Of a stretch of DNA of 64,000 bases, positions 34,912 through 47,740 are shown in pieces; the stretch's first letter is position 1, and every line of letters begins with the position of its first letter. A program made the position numbers and the translations under genes. The stretch is from positions 9,097,501 to 9,161,500 of the forward strand of contig CM075768.1 of the NCBI GenBank assembly GCA_037974665.1, given 5' to 3'. The notes under the pieces were generated by a model. It saw only the letters and a program-made list of their open reading frames with translations. It was not told the DNA's origin and did not search any database. This DNA comes from Ehretia macrophylla (lineage: Eukaryota; Streptophyta; Magnoliopsida; Boraginales; Ehretiaceae).

Positions 34912-35089
34912 AAGCACGATGTAGTTTATTGTTTGATTAAAGTAATCTTGAACTTGTTTAAGTGTGTTATTACCTGTATTATACTTGTCTATAAATCTTT
35001 TTAAATTGTGCTTTGGTATTTTGCTTGTAAATATATTTGAAGCACATTTCTTGTAATTTTCTTTTTGCATTTTAATATATAAATTTTGT

Positions 35090-36898
35090 ATGCACGAGCA
35101 TCATTCCTTGAATCCGGAACTCGCCCCATTTGATCCCGAACTTCAAATTTTTTTTTGAAGGAAGTTGCAATACCCAATGGTGGAACAAGAAGGGAATCTT
35201 CAAAATTTTCCTATAGCTCGACTTGTTAATCGTCCTGTGAACCCACCAATGACTCTTTGTCAACATTTCTCTCCGAGCGATTATAATCCCGAGTTTGCCA
35301 TAGCCCCACCGGCTCTTGGCGATGTCAATTTTGAGCTCAAGACAATGACTATTTCGATGCTTCCCTCCTTTTACAGAAAAAGCAACGAAAAGCCTCACGC
35401 TCACATTGTACAATTCTTGGAAGCATGTTCTACGCTTCACATTCTTAACGTGAGCTGTGAGAGTATTCAACTGCGTATGTTCCCATTTTCATTGAAAGAT
35501 AAAGCCAAGCAATGGCTAAATCATTTAGACACAGGAGTTATCACATCCTGGGAAGAAGTTATTCGGAAATTCTTACATCGGTTCTTTCCAATGGCCAAGA
35601 CTACCACTTTGCAAACAGACGTCATAACATTCGCTCAGTCGGACTTAGAGCCCTTTCATGAATCATGAGAAAAGTTTAATGATCTTAAGAATCAGTTTCC
35701 TCGCCATGGGTTTGAACGTCCTGAACTCTTGCATAATTTCTTTAAAGGTCTTATACCTCAATAGAAAATGATGGTTAATGCAATGAACAATAGAGGTTTT
35801 TATAACCTCAAAGCGGATGAAGCTTGGAGTAGAATTGAGAATAAAGTTGAAGACTCTCTTCAGAACACAACTATAGATAGAGAAATTAAGAAGACTAATC
35901 CTCAAAAGAGGGCATTGTTCGAGGTTAACTCCAACTCCGATTTGATGGACAAAGTAGATGCCCTAGCTCACCAAGTTGAAAAATTCATCTCTCCAGGGTC
36001 TACTTCTTCACAAGCTCCTTAAATCTCAGAAGTATGTGTCGTATGCTTTGCAGTAGATCACTCTACTCTGGATTGCCCAATCGGTTCACAATTCCCCGAG
36101 CTTATGCAAAAACAAGTCTATACCACTCAAGGATATATAACGAATTACAATCCTTATGCTAACACGTATAATCTTGACTGGCGAGACAATCCCATATTTT
36201 CGTGGCGACAAGAGAATCAAGAGCCTCAATTTCCTTAACAACAATATCAGAAACAACAAGGAAACTTTGAGTCTCGGTTCCCTCAACAGTCATATCAAAA
36301 GCCACAAAGTTATGACCCTCCTGGTTTTTACCAAGTTCAGAAAGATCCGTTCAGAACACAACAGAACAATTTTCTTACTCTTCTTCCTATACAGTCATCC
36401 TCTGATGACAAGTTTGATAAACTCTTACAAGTGGTCCAAGTTCAGCAACAATCTATTGCTAAACTTGAAGGCCAAATCGAGCGGCTGGCCCAAAATCTAA
36501 GTAGGAGAAATGAGGGTAATTTCCAAATTAAGACCATCCAAGAACAGGTTAAGGCCGTGACAACCCAAATGAGTGGGAAAATAATAGACAAAGAGGTTAG
36601 AGAGAAGGTTAGGGATGTTCTTGAAGAAATAGAGGAACATGAGATTGAGTATTTGAGTAACGATATTGATGGCTCTTGTAGGAATGATAACCTAATGGTT
36701 GAGCCAATAGTTGAACCTTTATCTCAAGCACCATTCCCTGCAGCTCTATCCCATCCTAAGCCAATTAAGGATCTTAAACAGCTTAAGGTCTTAGAGCATT
36801 TGAAAGACACTATGATCAATATACCCTTAGTCGAGGTAATTCAACAAATCCCAGCCTATGCAAATTTTTTGAAGGATTTGTGTGTAAAGAATAGATGA
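35090..36898 (+). pseudogene. gag: gag pseudogene of the Athila/Tat element
   Basis: A single frame from ATG 35090 (MHEHHSLNPELAP) to 36898, broken by stops at 35156 (TGA), 35666 (TGA), 35762 (TAG), 36020 (TAA), 36235 (TAA) and 36896 (TGA). The capsid region is clear at 35330-35650 (NFELKTMTISML, AHIVQFLEACSTLH, RMFPFSLKDKAKQWLNHL), typical of Athila/Tat gag. A Cys-rich relic VCVVCFAVDHSTLDCP at about 36030-36075 recalls a zinc knuckle. The Q/Y/P-rich segment (36230-36350) and a KLEGQIERLAQNL coiled-coil-like stretch follow. No frameshift was seen in this part, only point stops. Confidence 0.85.
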
Positions 36899-37783
36899 AC
36901 CACTTACATTCCTAAGAAGGTTCGACTCACTGAGAAGGTTAACAATATCTATACTAGGGGACTGCCCCAAAAGTGCAGTGACCCAGGAGCCGTCACCATT
37001 CCGTGTTTCATTAAGGAGCAATGTGTAGAAAATGCCTTGTTTGACTTAGGGTCAAGTGTTAACCTAATCCCACACACAATTTATCAGAGGTTAGGTCTTG
37101 GAGTGTTAACACCAACCAATGTGACCTTTTAGTTGGCAGATAGATCTGAGAGAAGACCTCGAGGGATTATAGAGGATGTTCTTGTTAGAGTTGGAGAATT
37201 TTTGTTCCCTGTGAATTTTATTGTGTTAGACATGGACTTAGGCCCTAATAACAAGAATACCACTCTCATCTTACTAGGCAGGCCATTCCTAGCAACAGCT
37301 GTCATCTATTGTAGGACGGGTATGATAGAATTGACCTCTAGGAACATGAAAACAAAATTGAGGGTTGCAGATGCAGCCAATAAGTTGAACAATGATGATG
37401 AAGAAGAATGTTTTCACTTAGATGCCATTGATTCATGCATAGATGAATTAGCCCACTCACTCTTGACCCTTGAAGAAGAAATAGCAGAGCTTGAACGACT
37501 CTTGTATGACTGCGACATTTCACCAGAAATGGTCGCCTTCACTTCTCTTGTTACTGATCCAGATAAGATCGATCAAATAACAACTCATTTTATTGAAGCT
37601 TCAGATAGTCCCATCATTGAGTCGCCACCAGCTTTGGAACTCAAAACATTGCCTGAACACTTAAAGTATGCCTACTTAGGCCTTGATGAGAACCTTTCGG
37701 TTATCATTGCTTCAGATTTGACTACCGAGAATGAAGACAAACTCTTAAAAGTCCTAAGTACTCACAAAAAGGCAATAGGTTAG
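36899..37783 (+). pseudogene. pro: Aspartic protease region of the Athila/Tat element
   Basis: Same frame as gag, continuing after the 36896 stop. It contains KGLPQK-type sequence (as RGLPQKCSDPG) and the active-site segment LFDLGSSVNLIP, with D-L-G at 37043-37051 (Athila proteases normally read DLGAS). A TAG at 37130 replaces a probable Gln. Then VEFLFPVNFIVLDMD-like sequence and ILLGRPFLATA close the protease fold. A linker rich in acidic residues (37380-37780) leads to RT. The segment ends at TAG 37781 (AIG, stop), where relatives have Trp. It would mature the polyprotein; inactive as read. Confidence 0.82.
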
Positions 37784-39399
37784 ACAATTTCTGACTTGAA
37801 GGGAATCCTTCTGTATGTATGCATAAAATTTACCTCGAAGAAAAAGTTACTCCTTCTCTAGAATTTCAAAGAAGACTAAACCCAAAAATTGGTGATGTCG
37901 TCCACAAAGAGATCATCAAGTTCCTTGATGCATGTATTATATACCCAATTTTTTACAGTCCATGTGTAACTTCGGTACAAGTGGTACCAAAGAAATCTGG
38001 GATTACAGTGGTCCCAAATGACAAAGGTCAGCTAATTTCTACACGCACCACTATTGGGTAGCGTATATGCATTGATTACAGAAAGCTCAACTCCAAGACT
38101 AGGAAAGACCATTTCTCTTTACCCTTCCTCGACCAACTCTTAGATAGAGTAGTTGAACAAGGCTACTATTATTTTTTGGATGGGTATTTGGGATACAATC
38201 AAATCTCAGTCTTCCCTGAAGATCAGGAGGAGACTACTTTCACTTGTCTCTATGGGGTCTTTGCATTCTGGCGTATGCCTTTCAGTCTTTGCAATGCACC
38301 TGTAACGTTTCAAAGATGTGTGATGGCCCTTTTCTCTGATATGATCGAAAAGTTCCTAGAAGTCTTCATGGATGACTTCTTAGTGTTTGGAGCTACTTTC
38401 GACGAATGCCTCACACACCTTTCACAAGTGCTAAATCGATGTGTTGAAATGAATCTAGTTCTAAGTTGGGAGAAGAGCCACTTTATGGTTAGACAAGGGA
38501 TATTACTTGGTCATGTTGTTTCACAGGATGGTATCCATGTAGACCCAGCTAAAGTCAAGATAATAGAAAAGCTACCCGTACCCAAGACGGTACGTGACAT
38601 TCGTTCATTCCTTGGTCATGCCAGTTTCTATCGGCGTTACATCAAGGATTTCAGCCATATTGCTCGATCGCTCTCAAGTTTGTTAGCACATGATACTCAA
38701 TTCAATTTCAATGACAAGTGCTCTAATACTTTTGAGAAGCTAAAATCCTTGCTATCTTCTGCCCCTATCATCCAACCTCCTGATTACAGCCTCCCCTTTG
38801 AAATAATGTGTGATGCATCTGACTATGCAATAGGAGCTGTTTTAGGACAGCGTAGGGATAAGTTGCCAAGTGTGATTTATTATGCCAGCAAAACCTTGGA
38901 TGAAGCTCAAAAGAACTATTCAACTACAGAGAAGGAATTGCTGGCTGTAGTATTTTCCCTGGACAAATTCAGATCATATATTCTTGGATTGAAAGTAATA
39001 GTTTACACAAACCATGTGGCTTTGCGGTATTTACTGACAAAGCGTGATACAATGCCCCGTTTAATCTGTTGGCTATTACTACTTCAAGAGTTTGATTTAG
39101 AGATCAAGGATAAAAAGGGAAGTGAAAACTCTGTTGCCGATCATCTATCACGTCTTGTACGTGATTCTCCTATTGATTCTCTTCCTTTCAAAGATACGTT
39201 TCCTGATGAGCAACTTTTTGTTATCTCACATCAGACCCCTTGGTATGCCCACTTTGTCAATTATTTGGCTGCCGATCAGGTCATTAGGAGATGTATACCT
39301 GAGGACGAGTTTGACATCATACTACAATTCTGCCTATCTGAAGCATGTAGTGGCCATTTTAGAGGCAAAAGGATAGTTGCCAAAGTCCTACAGTGTGAA
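37784..39399 (+). pseudogene. rt: Reverse transcriptase-RNase H of the Athila/Tat element
   Basis: A one-base-class frameshift at about 37790-37815 precedes MHKIYLEE (37819). RT motifs are [31 protein letters not shown] (after a TAG at 38059, probable Trp), [12 protein letters not shown] and the catalytic FMDDFLVFG at 38365, then [17 protein letters not shown]. RNase H follows with [27 protein letters not shown] and VADHLSRL. In the motif [10 protein letters not shown] the usual catalytic Asp is Asn (codon 39010-39012). RT is nearly intact; RNase H is open but probably catalytically dead. The frame is lost near 39400. Confidence 0.87.
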
Positions 39400-40436
39400 C
39401 TTTCTGGCCCACTCTTTTTAGAGATGCCTAGCAAATTTGTAAGAGTTGCCCCCAATGTGAACAAGCTGGGTCTATCTCAAGAAGGGACATGATGCCCCTA
39501 TCACCTATTCTCGTATGTGACATATTCGATGTATGGGGTATCGATTTTATGGGTCCCTTTCCTCTTTCCTATGGTTACACCTATATTCTTGTAAGAGTGG
39601 ACTATGTGACCAAGTGGGTAGAAGCAGTGGCAACCCGAACCAATGACCATAAAGTTATGGTCAAGTTCATTAAAGAGAACATATTTTCTCATTTCGGGGT
39701 TCCACGTGTACTTCTAAGTGACGGTGGACAACATTTCCGTCACAAGACACTGGAATCTTTATTGAAAAAATACTCTGTTTGCCACAAGATTGCAACTCTA
39801 TACCACCCACAATCAAGTGGTCAAGTGGAAGTGTCGAATAGGGAGGTCAAGTCAATTTTACAAAAAACGGTTAGGCTCGATCGAAAAGATTGGTCAAGTC
39901 ATCTACACGATACATTGTGGGCCTACTGTACAACTTTTAAGACTCTCATTGGCATGTCGCCATATAGATTAGTATACGGAAAGGCTTGCCACCTCCCTAT
40001 TGAACTTGAGCATAAAGCTTATTTGGCTATTAAGGCCCTAAACTTTGACATGCAACAGGCATGAGAAGGCAGGAAATCAGCTTTGAGTGAATTGGAAGAA
40101 CTTCGTTTCGAGGCCTATAAGAATGCTAAACTCTACAAGGAGAGAATGAAGAAACTTCATGATAGATCTATTTTGAGAAAAACCTTATCCCCTTCTGATA
40201 AAGTTTGGTTGTTTAACTCCAAACTGAAGTTCTTCCCAGGTAAATTAAGGACAAGATAGGATAGTCCCTATGTGGTGCTTGAAGCATATCCGTTTGGAGC
40301 AATCAAGATTAATTACCCCACAGATAGGCGTATTCTCACAGTCAATGGTCAGAGATTGAAACATGCATTCGATCCCAAAATAGTCCCTCATGAAGTTGAA
40401 TCTGTAGCACTTCGGGACCCTGACTACCTTCAATAG
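39400..40436 (+). pseudogene. int: Integrase of the Athila/Tat element
   Basis: After the frameshift at about 39400 the second half of the HHCC finger is read in the new frame (SCPQCEQAG), with a TAG near 39436. The core is open from 39489: first Asp in [10 protein letters not shown], second in SDGGQHF, Glu in [14 protein letters not shown] at 40062 and a TAG at about 40257 break the C-terminal part (KLYKERMKKLHD, VWLFNSKLKFFPGK). It ends at PDYLQ, TAG 40434-40436, the usual Athila pol end. No chromodomain is present, as expected for Athila/Tat. No env-like frame follows. Confidence 0.85.
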
Positions 40437-40965
40437 CAAAGGATTCTGCCAAGCTGATGGCATTAAACTCAGCACAAATGTCTAGCTGAAGACGATAAAC
40501 TTAGCATAGCTAGGAGGCAACCTAGTGTTCTTTTTAATGTCTTAGTTTAAATTTATATTTACCCTATGAATCTTTCTCCAGCTTTATGTAGTATAGGTTT
40601 CTAACCTTGAGAAATATTCATAGAGGCACATTTGTCATACTACTAGTGGTCATTGTACGTTTCTGTGTACGGTTGGCTTAATTGTGCAACTCTGTCTTAT
40701 AGTGTGAGCTACTCCACCAGCTTAATGTAGTTTGGGTCTGTTGGGTATTACTTGATAAGGTAGTTAGGAGTATAAGTATACACCTGATGTAACGTTTGTA
40801 ACGTAAAACTCCACTATAGTATCCTTGACCCTATAGAACTGGTTGTGGCCTTTAGTGTGCCGAAAGAAAACACTAGATGTCGTAAGCGCATAAACCTCTA
40901 GAAGAGCTAGTACTCAAACTAGTTTTAATACAACTCTAGAACCCCATAAAATAGTTTAAATGGTA
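40437..40965 (+). other. Post-pol tail of the Athila/Tat element
   Basis: Begins with the Athila-like sequence around AGGAGGCAACCTAGTG (40510-40525). No reading frame of note, no polypurine tract adjacent to an LTR and no LTR copy. It stops where repeat copy B begins, so the element was truncated here. Confidence 0.55.
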
Positions 40966-42900
40966 AAAATTTTGATTGCAACATATATGCACAATATAAT
41001 GTAGATAAAAATTGATATGTGTCATTCATATTTCACTTTTTATCCTAAGTGTGATATTTATAATTAGCACGGTAAAGCTAATTTGTTACTAACCAATGTC
41101 CTAATAGCACAATAGGTTAAGTTATTGAGCATAAACTTATTTCTCGTGAAAGTTATACAAAATCTCTCATATTTCAAATAACCTTAAAGTTAACCGTCAC
41201 TTATTTCTTAAAGTTAACCGCTACGTATTTCTATTTTTTAGAGTATGAAAAAATAATGTTATGTATATTTAAAAATAAATAAATAAATAAAATTGAGCTT
41301 TTTCGGCGTATATTCAAAACCATCATATTTTCTTATTTTTAAAAAATTAAATATGCTAATTAAATATTTAAAAAATTAAAAATTAAATAAAATTGAGCAT
41401 TTATGGCGGTTCTCATAGATAATTGATCATTTCTTAAAGAATAAATATGCTATTTAAATATTTTTTTAAAAAAAATTAAATAAAAGTAAGATTGTGCATC
41501 TTTTTTGAAGGTAACCGCTGTATTTGCTTCTTTTTTAAAAGCTTGAATACGCTTTTTAAATATTTTAAAATTTTAAAATTATTTTTGTGCCGATTTCAAA
41601 TAATTAAAAAATATAGTTGAAGTTGAGTATAGACAATGGTTCTAGTGAAACACTGCCTATTTGCAGTTAAAAAAAAAATAATTAATTGAGCATTTTCGAC
41701 GGTTCTGGATAAATGCCACCTATTTGAAATTTTAAAAAATTAAATAATTGAGTATAGGTGGTGGTTCTGTAGAAATGCTGCCTATTTACAATTTAAAAAA
41801 ATTAAATAATTGAGTATAGGCGGCAGTACTTTATAAACACTGCCTATTTGTAATTCTAAAAAAATTAAATAATTAAAATAATTGAGTATAGGCGACAATT
41901 GTGTAGAAACACTGCCTATTGAAGTTTTTTTTAAAAATAAATAATGGAGTATAGGCAGCGGTTCTATAGCAACGCCTCTTATTTTTAATTTAAAAAATTA
42001 ATTAATTGAAATAATTGAGTATAGGCGGCGCTTTTGTAGAAACACTGCCTATTTGCAATATATCTCAAAGTCAAGTATATATGATCATTAAAATCGTCAA
42101 ATTAAATTGTATTCGTGCAATAATTAATGTACCCATGAAAGGGATCACATAGGGTGAAAGTTTATATCCATATATACCACCGTTTAGAAAGCTTGGCGAA
42201 TTTTTGCATGCTAAAACCATCTGAATAGATGATTCAATAACAATCTAATCCAGTGAGATATAAATGTTTCTATCACCAGTAGTATGTACACGCGATTTGA
42301 GATGAAAAACCACATATCCATATAATTTTCCATTTTCATAGTCGTGTATATATACTCTTGAAAACTGACTCGTATTTTTCCATGTCAATTTACAAAGACA
42401 AGTAGAAGTTCAATAAGAATAGAAGATATGAATTCTAAACTTTGTAGGATTAGCATTAGTTTCCATATATAGAATCTTTTACTTGTAGTTAAGTTCCATA
42501 AGCTAAACCTCACCCTATAGGGTAAGGTAGTGTGTGAGAGAGGGAAAGAGTTATTTTACAATATTACAGCTCCCATCTCATTGTAGCTGGAAAGAGAATT
42601 AACGTAGATATTGAGAAATCATTCTCTTTCATTGCAGAAATATTGTAACCTCTTTTTCTATCGCATTAATGAATTTATTCAAATGCTCCGTCAATGTAGA
42701 CATACCAAAACAATGTAATTCTTATATGTTTTTGCTCTGTTATTTTCTTGTTTCTTTTTCTATTATATCTCTGTTGCATCTGAGTAATTAACAATTACTC
42801 AACCCATCATCACAACATATACCACACATTTATTGTAGCTTCTTTATCTTTTTTCTTATTAACGATAGGGATTTTTCTAGAATATAAATTATTAATATGT
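40966..42900. repeat. Dispersed repeat, copy B (partner at 9410-11342)
   Basis: Collinear with copy A, including the seven-unit hairpin array (about 41610-42060). It has more decayed palindromes, many G-to-A and C-to-T changes, for example CACTGCC in place of CGCTGCC. Its right end is cut by element III at 42902 after ATTATTAATATGT, very near where copy A also ends, so the true right boundary of the repeat is unknown. Non-coding. Confidence 0.65.
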
Positions 42901-42901
42901 C

Positions 42902-45732
42902 TGTCACGCCCCAACTCGATCCCTCCTACGATCAGTCAGGACGTAACGGAATTTCGGCAGCATAACGACAGTAATATGAACATTAGGGCTCTAAACCAAC
43001 CCTTAAGAACAACATGCATCAACCTCCATAAATCACCAACCAATACCACAATCAAATTAACAACATACAACACAACCACTTCATACATTAAACATTCTTT
43101 CATCAACTCTTTCATAGTTACGCGCCTCCGTTCCAACATAATACATAGGTTGTACATACATTTCCAAATAGATTATAAACCAATTTAGTAATCTAAACAT
43201 GATCAAAAGAAAAACTACTAAACCATCATACATAAGTCTTTAAGTTAAAGTAGGTTTATAATACATCATAATACATCAACTACAAACAATCTCATGGCAA
43301 AGACTCCTGCACATAAGACTCATCCACGATAGGCACATTTTCCTCATCAAGAGGCACGTACCCGTAGTCAAGCTCAGTAACACCTGCATGCATGCAATAA
43401 TTGAGAGTGAGCTTATATAAAACAAGCCCAGTGAGGATCCGATAGATCTCTAACAGTATTTACTATACTCCTTGGAAATCATCCTTTGAGCAGTAAACAC
43501 ACAATGAACATCAATAATCATTATAAATGCAACAATAGTAATAACTGTAAACACACAATAAGGATACGATACATTTGCTGATGAAGCTCCATACACCAAT
43601 TCCATGCTCAACAACTCCTTCAAACTCAATGACACAATCCTGAGGCACCTTGACCTAGACCCACACCCCATGGCCTCTACGCCCATGCGAGATAGGGAGT
43701 AGCCATGATAACTGTGCCCGTAGCCCGAGATGCCTCCCGAGGTGACACAACATTATCAAAGCTCACAACAATGAGACTCAACATAAATAAACCAAGAGAT
43801 CAGCAACGAAAGTGTCCAATTCCAGTAATCAATAATCAATCATTATTCCGAGAGATCAACCACAAAAGTGCCCGATTCCCGTACTCAATAATCATAAATA
43901 TTTTGAGAGATTAGCAACAAAAGTGCCCGATTCCCGTACTCAATAATCATCAATATTCCGAGAGATCAGCAACAAAAGTGCCCGATTCCCGTACTCAATA
44001 ATCATCATTCAATTAACAATGTAACGCCCCGGATTAACTCCGAGCACACTACCCACAGTTTTGTAACAACAATCAATAATCAATTAATCCGTATTTTACC
44101 AATCAATTAAACAACATTTAACAATCAACAACTATATAATCAGGAAACAATTAAGTTAGATGACAAAGTAGGTCATCCAACTCAACATGCATTAAACACA
44201 CAATCAAACCCTAATCTAACCATTAACAACTCATAATTCAATCACACAAACAACACCCAATCATCTAAAGGATCAATTCAACAATTTAAAGAAAGACAAC
44301 CTAAACTTCAAATAATCATATCTTACATGCTACTAATCCAAACAACCCCAAATCAGTTTCTAACACTCACCCATTCAGTCAACTACATTAGCCCCCTCGG
44401 AAACCAACCAAGACACATCAAATTCAAGCCCAACAACCCTAAAACCTCAATGCACCTAGGCTGAAATTTCTGGATTTTCACACAAACATCGTAATCAAAA
44501 ATTCGACATTATAACGGCGTTACCACATAATTAACAAACTTTTAGAAATCGACGGCAATCGATTTCAACGATAACAACTCAAGTTATTCATCAAATGGCT
44601 AATCTATCAACTTTAAATATCCAAAAATAAATAATTTCGCTACAATGGTTCAAATCTCGTAGTAATACACATAAACGATCATTAGCATGCACTGAGCAAT
44701 AATATAACTTCAAATTAATATTCTAACGGTTCAAAGTGCAATTATAAGCAAAAATATAAAATATGACTTTTGAGATCTAGAATTTTTCTCTCACCTTTGA
44801 TGTGTTTTGATGCAAGAAATGTGTAGAATGGATGCCCAACAAGTGAAATCAAGCTTTGAATGAAGTGATTTGGACTTGAATTGCAAAATCTATGTGAAAA
44901 ATGCTTTGAAAAACCTTGAAATGCCTTCTTTTTTCCTCCCCTTGGAATTTTGGTAATTTGTGTGTAAAATGAGTGTGTTTTGTGAGCTTTTGATGTGTGT
45001 TGATGATATATTAAGCAAAGGTCAAACAAATAAAAGAAAGTCAAAGCTGGAAACTAATTATTTTTAGTGTTTTCTTGTCTTTTAATTCATTTTCATGACT
45101 ACTCTTGCTCAAATTAATTATGCAACACCTAAACTATCTCAAGTAGTTTATTTTTAGATGACAAGAAGTTTTACATTCAAACAATTTCACCCGAGTCGGC
45201 TTAAAACTCGATTTCTGCAAAAGAATGTGAAAAGTCATATTATTTGTTTTCAAATGTATTTTGAATGCACAATTAATCTAAAATCATTTAATACCACATA
45301 TAAATACATTTATATTAATATATACTAGGTCAATGAAAGTCAATGCAAGAATCGGGTTTAGAAGAAATTACTATTTGGCTCAAAAATGCTACTTTTCGCC
45401 CGAAAAGTCTATTTAAATTACTATTCCGTTTCAGAATCAATTTTTATCAAACATGGGTCTATTAATAATAGAGGACTAGGTTTTAAGACGTTTAAAACAC
45501 CCTTGTAAAAATTTTAGCGGACAGGTGTTCAAAATACTATTCACAAAAATCGACGATAAAATTTTCAATGCCGTTTTTTATGAAAATTTCATGAATGCAC
45601 ACATAGCATGTATTAGGAGTATTAATCACATATTTAACACATTCTAAGTCATATAGCACATAAACATGTCAATTCACGCAAAACGAGGTAAAGCACGCAA
45701 ATCGAGATAAGATAGAAAAGTGGGGTTTCACA
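42902..45732 (-). repeat. 3' LTR of element III
   Basis: 2831 bases, on the minus strand TGTGAAACCCCAC (45732) to GGGGCGTGACA (42902). It has the same overall plan as the LTRs of elements I and II but is diverged. It carries a 55-base tandem repeat (43792-44014) and a modified GC-rich block (43680-43745). Frames at 42936-43188, 43450-43914 and 44742-45044 are LTR noise. Confidence 0.85.
43792..44014 (-). repeat. 55-base tandem repeat, four units, in the left LTR
   Basis: Units contain GAGAGATCAGCAACAAAAGT then GCCCGATTCCCGTACTCAAT (plus-strand reading). Three units are nearly identical and the first is diverged. The same array has three units in the right LTR (56552-56718). Confidence 0.88.
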
Positions 45733-46260
45733 TTCTCCCCTCCTTAAAACAATTGCGTCCTCGCAATTCTTCACTCAAGTATTGCTGGCTCAAACATACG
45801 GAATGAAAGACCGAAAACCAAATTCTGAATACCAACTAAGTAGGTCAACTAGGAATACCGAACAAGAAGCTTGAATAGGAACGCTGAATAAGAACACCGA
45901 CTAAGACTTTCGGATGAGAATCTCAAATAATTACTGAAGAAAATGCCAAACATAGATTCCGTAATAGAGCACCAACCCAGAATACCAAGTAAGAGCTTCA
46001 ACAAGATCACCGAGCGAGAATACCAAATAATAATCCCAATATAAGAACTCCGGATAATACTGTATCAGAATTCCACATAAGAATACCGCATAGGAAATAC
46101 CATAGAAGAAGTCCAAAGAAGTATGCTGAATAAGAATCCCCATATAGAAATCTCGAGGAAGAATGCCGTATAAAATCACCAAATAAGAATCCCAATAATC
46201 AATGTATAGTCATAAAGTAGCTTGACCCCTAATCGGAATTCCATATACCTCAGCGTAACA
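45733..46260 (-). repeat. PPT and degenerate ~20-base repeat replacing pol in element III
   Basis: The minus-strand PPT GGAGGGGAGAA abuts the LTR at 45733-45743. From about 45780 to 46200 the plus strand repeats degenerate GAATACCGAATAAGAATCCC-like units. The repeat translates on the minus strand into hydrophobic frames (45931-46195) that are artefacts of repetition. Nothing of RT, RNase H or integrase remains. Confidence 0.7.
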
Positions 46261-47699
46261 TACTACTCAGTCGCCAACTAATATGATGCACGTGCTAACT
46301 TTAATCGTATAAGGCAAACTCTCTACTCACATTTTAGCACGTTGCACTCAAGGAGATATGATATTTAATTGGTTGAGAATAAGTAAGTTACCTTTTACCA
46401 CTGCTATCGCCTCTGGAAATTCCTCCAAGTCCACTGCATAGGCCCGAGCCTGAGCTCGCTGCTGCTGAGGTGTACTGCTTGTAGGTCCACCATAATAACC
46501 CTGGATTGCTGGCTGACCCGTAGAGCCCTGATACCTGGGGCAATCCCTCACCCGGTGTTGCTTGCTGCCGCAACCTAAACACGTCATTTCCTTCCTCAGA
46601 TAGTCGGCCTCCAGATGGCCCATACGTTTACAATAAACACACTGCGGCATCGGAGAACTGACATTGCCTCCTAAAGAACTAGAAGCTGAATAAGCAGCTG
46701 AACCAGCCTGCTACTAAGGTCTAACAACACTAGGCCTGTACTGACCCTGAGACTGGGCCGGCCTGTATTGTGACAAAGTCTGATAAGACCCCTACTGAAA
46801 CTGTGGCCGATAGTAACCCTGCTGACCCTGCCGTCTGAAAGAACCCTGCTGCACCGAAGGCCTATAACCACCCTGTTGTATTGAAGGTCTATACATACCC
46901 TGCTGGCCTTGTGGCTGAAATGGCCTCTTGCTATGCTGACTAGGTCCGATATGTTCCCCATTTCTCTTCTCTAACCTAGAAGCTGCATGAAAGGCCTCAG
47001 TAAATATATCATACTGATTCAGGGCCATCGCATCCTGAATCTCGGGCCTCAACCCCAACATGAACCTACGAGTCTTACGTTCCTCGTCAGCCACATACTC
47101 TGGTGCATACCGGGACAACCTAGTGAAAGTGGCCTCATAATGAGCCACTGAAGCATCTCCTTACACTAAGGCTAGAAACTCTGCCTCTCTCCGCTCCCTC
47201 GCGATCCTCGGGACATACTTCGCCCGGAAAGCTAACAGAAAGGTATCCCAAACATACGGAATACCCTGAGTCTCCCAGCTAGTTTTCACCGTGCGCCACC
47301 ATTCTTCTGCCTCATCATCCAGCAAGTACACGGCAAAAGTGACCTTCTGCTCATCGGTATAATCAAGAGGGTCAAAAAATCTTCTCCACCTTACTAATCC
47401 ATGCCTCAGCTTTGTGATCATCTAGCTCCCCCTGAAACCGCGGTGTATAATACCTTAAAAAACTCTTTCAGTGTACCATGCCCGTGGTACCCACCTTGTG
47501 CATTCAGTAACTGATTCTACAATGCCTGAGTTTGGGCAGCCTGCCCCGCTAGTAATTGTGCCTGACCGGCCATGATATCGTTCATCCTATCAAAAGCTGC
47601 ACCTATACGATCATCACTCCTAACTTGGCCTAGTGCTAAATTTCTCGGAACCTCATCAGTTACCTCAGGCCTACCTTTGGTCCTCGGTCTGCCAGTCAT
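46261..47699 (-). pseudogene. gag: gag (and protease stub) pseudogene of element III
   Basis: Begins MTGRPRTKGRPEVTDE at 47699, parallel to the gag of element II. The TAG at 47517-47519 stands where element II has Gln. Core pieces are readable at 47421-47161 ([16 protein letters not shown]) and 47148-46792 ([28 protein letters not shown]), the latter with the repetitive YRP(S/P) linker. Zinc knuckles CVYCKRMGHLEADY (last Cys lost) and CLGCGSKQHRVRDC are at 46650-46550. After GNLLILNQL the protease is deleted, with a relic of its LxxVKxxxER part near 46300-46350. Defective. Confidence 0.83.
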
Positions 47700-47740
47700 T
47701 CTACTAATCAAAGAGTTAGCACAGGTTATAGCACATAAAC

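Larger units (their letters stand above)
32113..40965 (+). mobile_element. Athila/Tat-type gypsy element, 3' LTR not found
   Basis: Order: LTR (to 34888), PBS of the TGGCGC type, gag, protease, RT, RNase H, integrase, then about 530 bases ending at repeat copy B. The gag type, the DLG protease motif, the FMDD RT box, the tRNA-Asp-like PBS and the post-pol line AGGAGGCAACCTAGTGTTC mark it as Athila/Tat. There are two frameshifts (about 37790-37815 and about 39400) and at least nine premature stops. No second LTR copy lies downstream, so the 3' end is deleted or displaced. The 5' boundary is approximate because no terminal duplication could be paired. Confidence 0.85.

Noticed and set aside
43792-44014. 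Regular direct repeats that look CRISPR-like
   Set aside because: Head-to-tail 55-base units without spacers, inside an LTR and repeated in the partner LTR; plant DNA.
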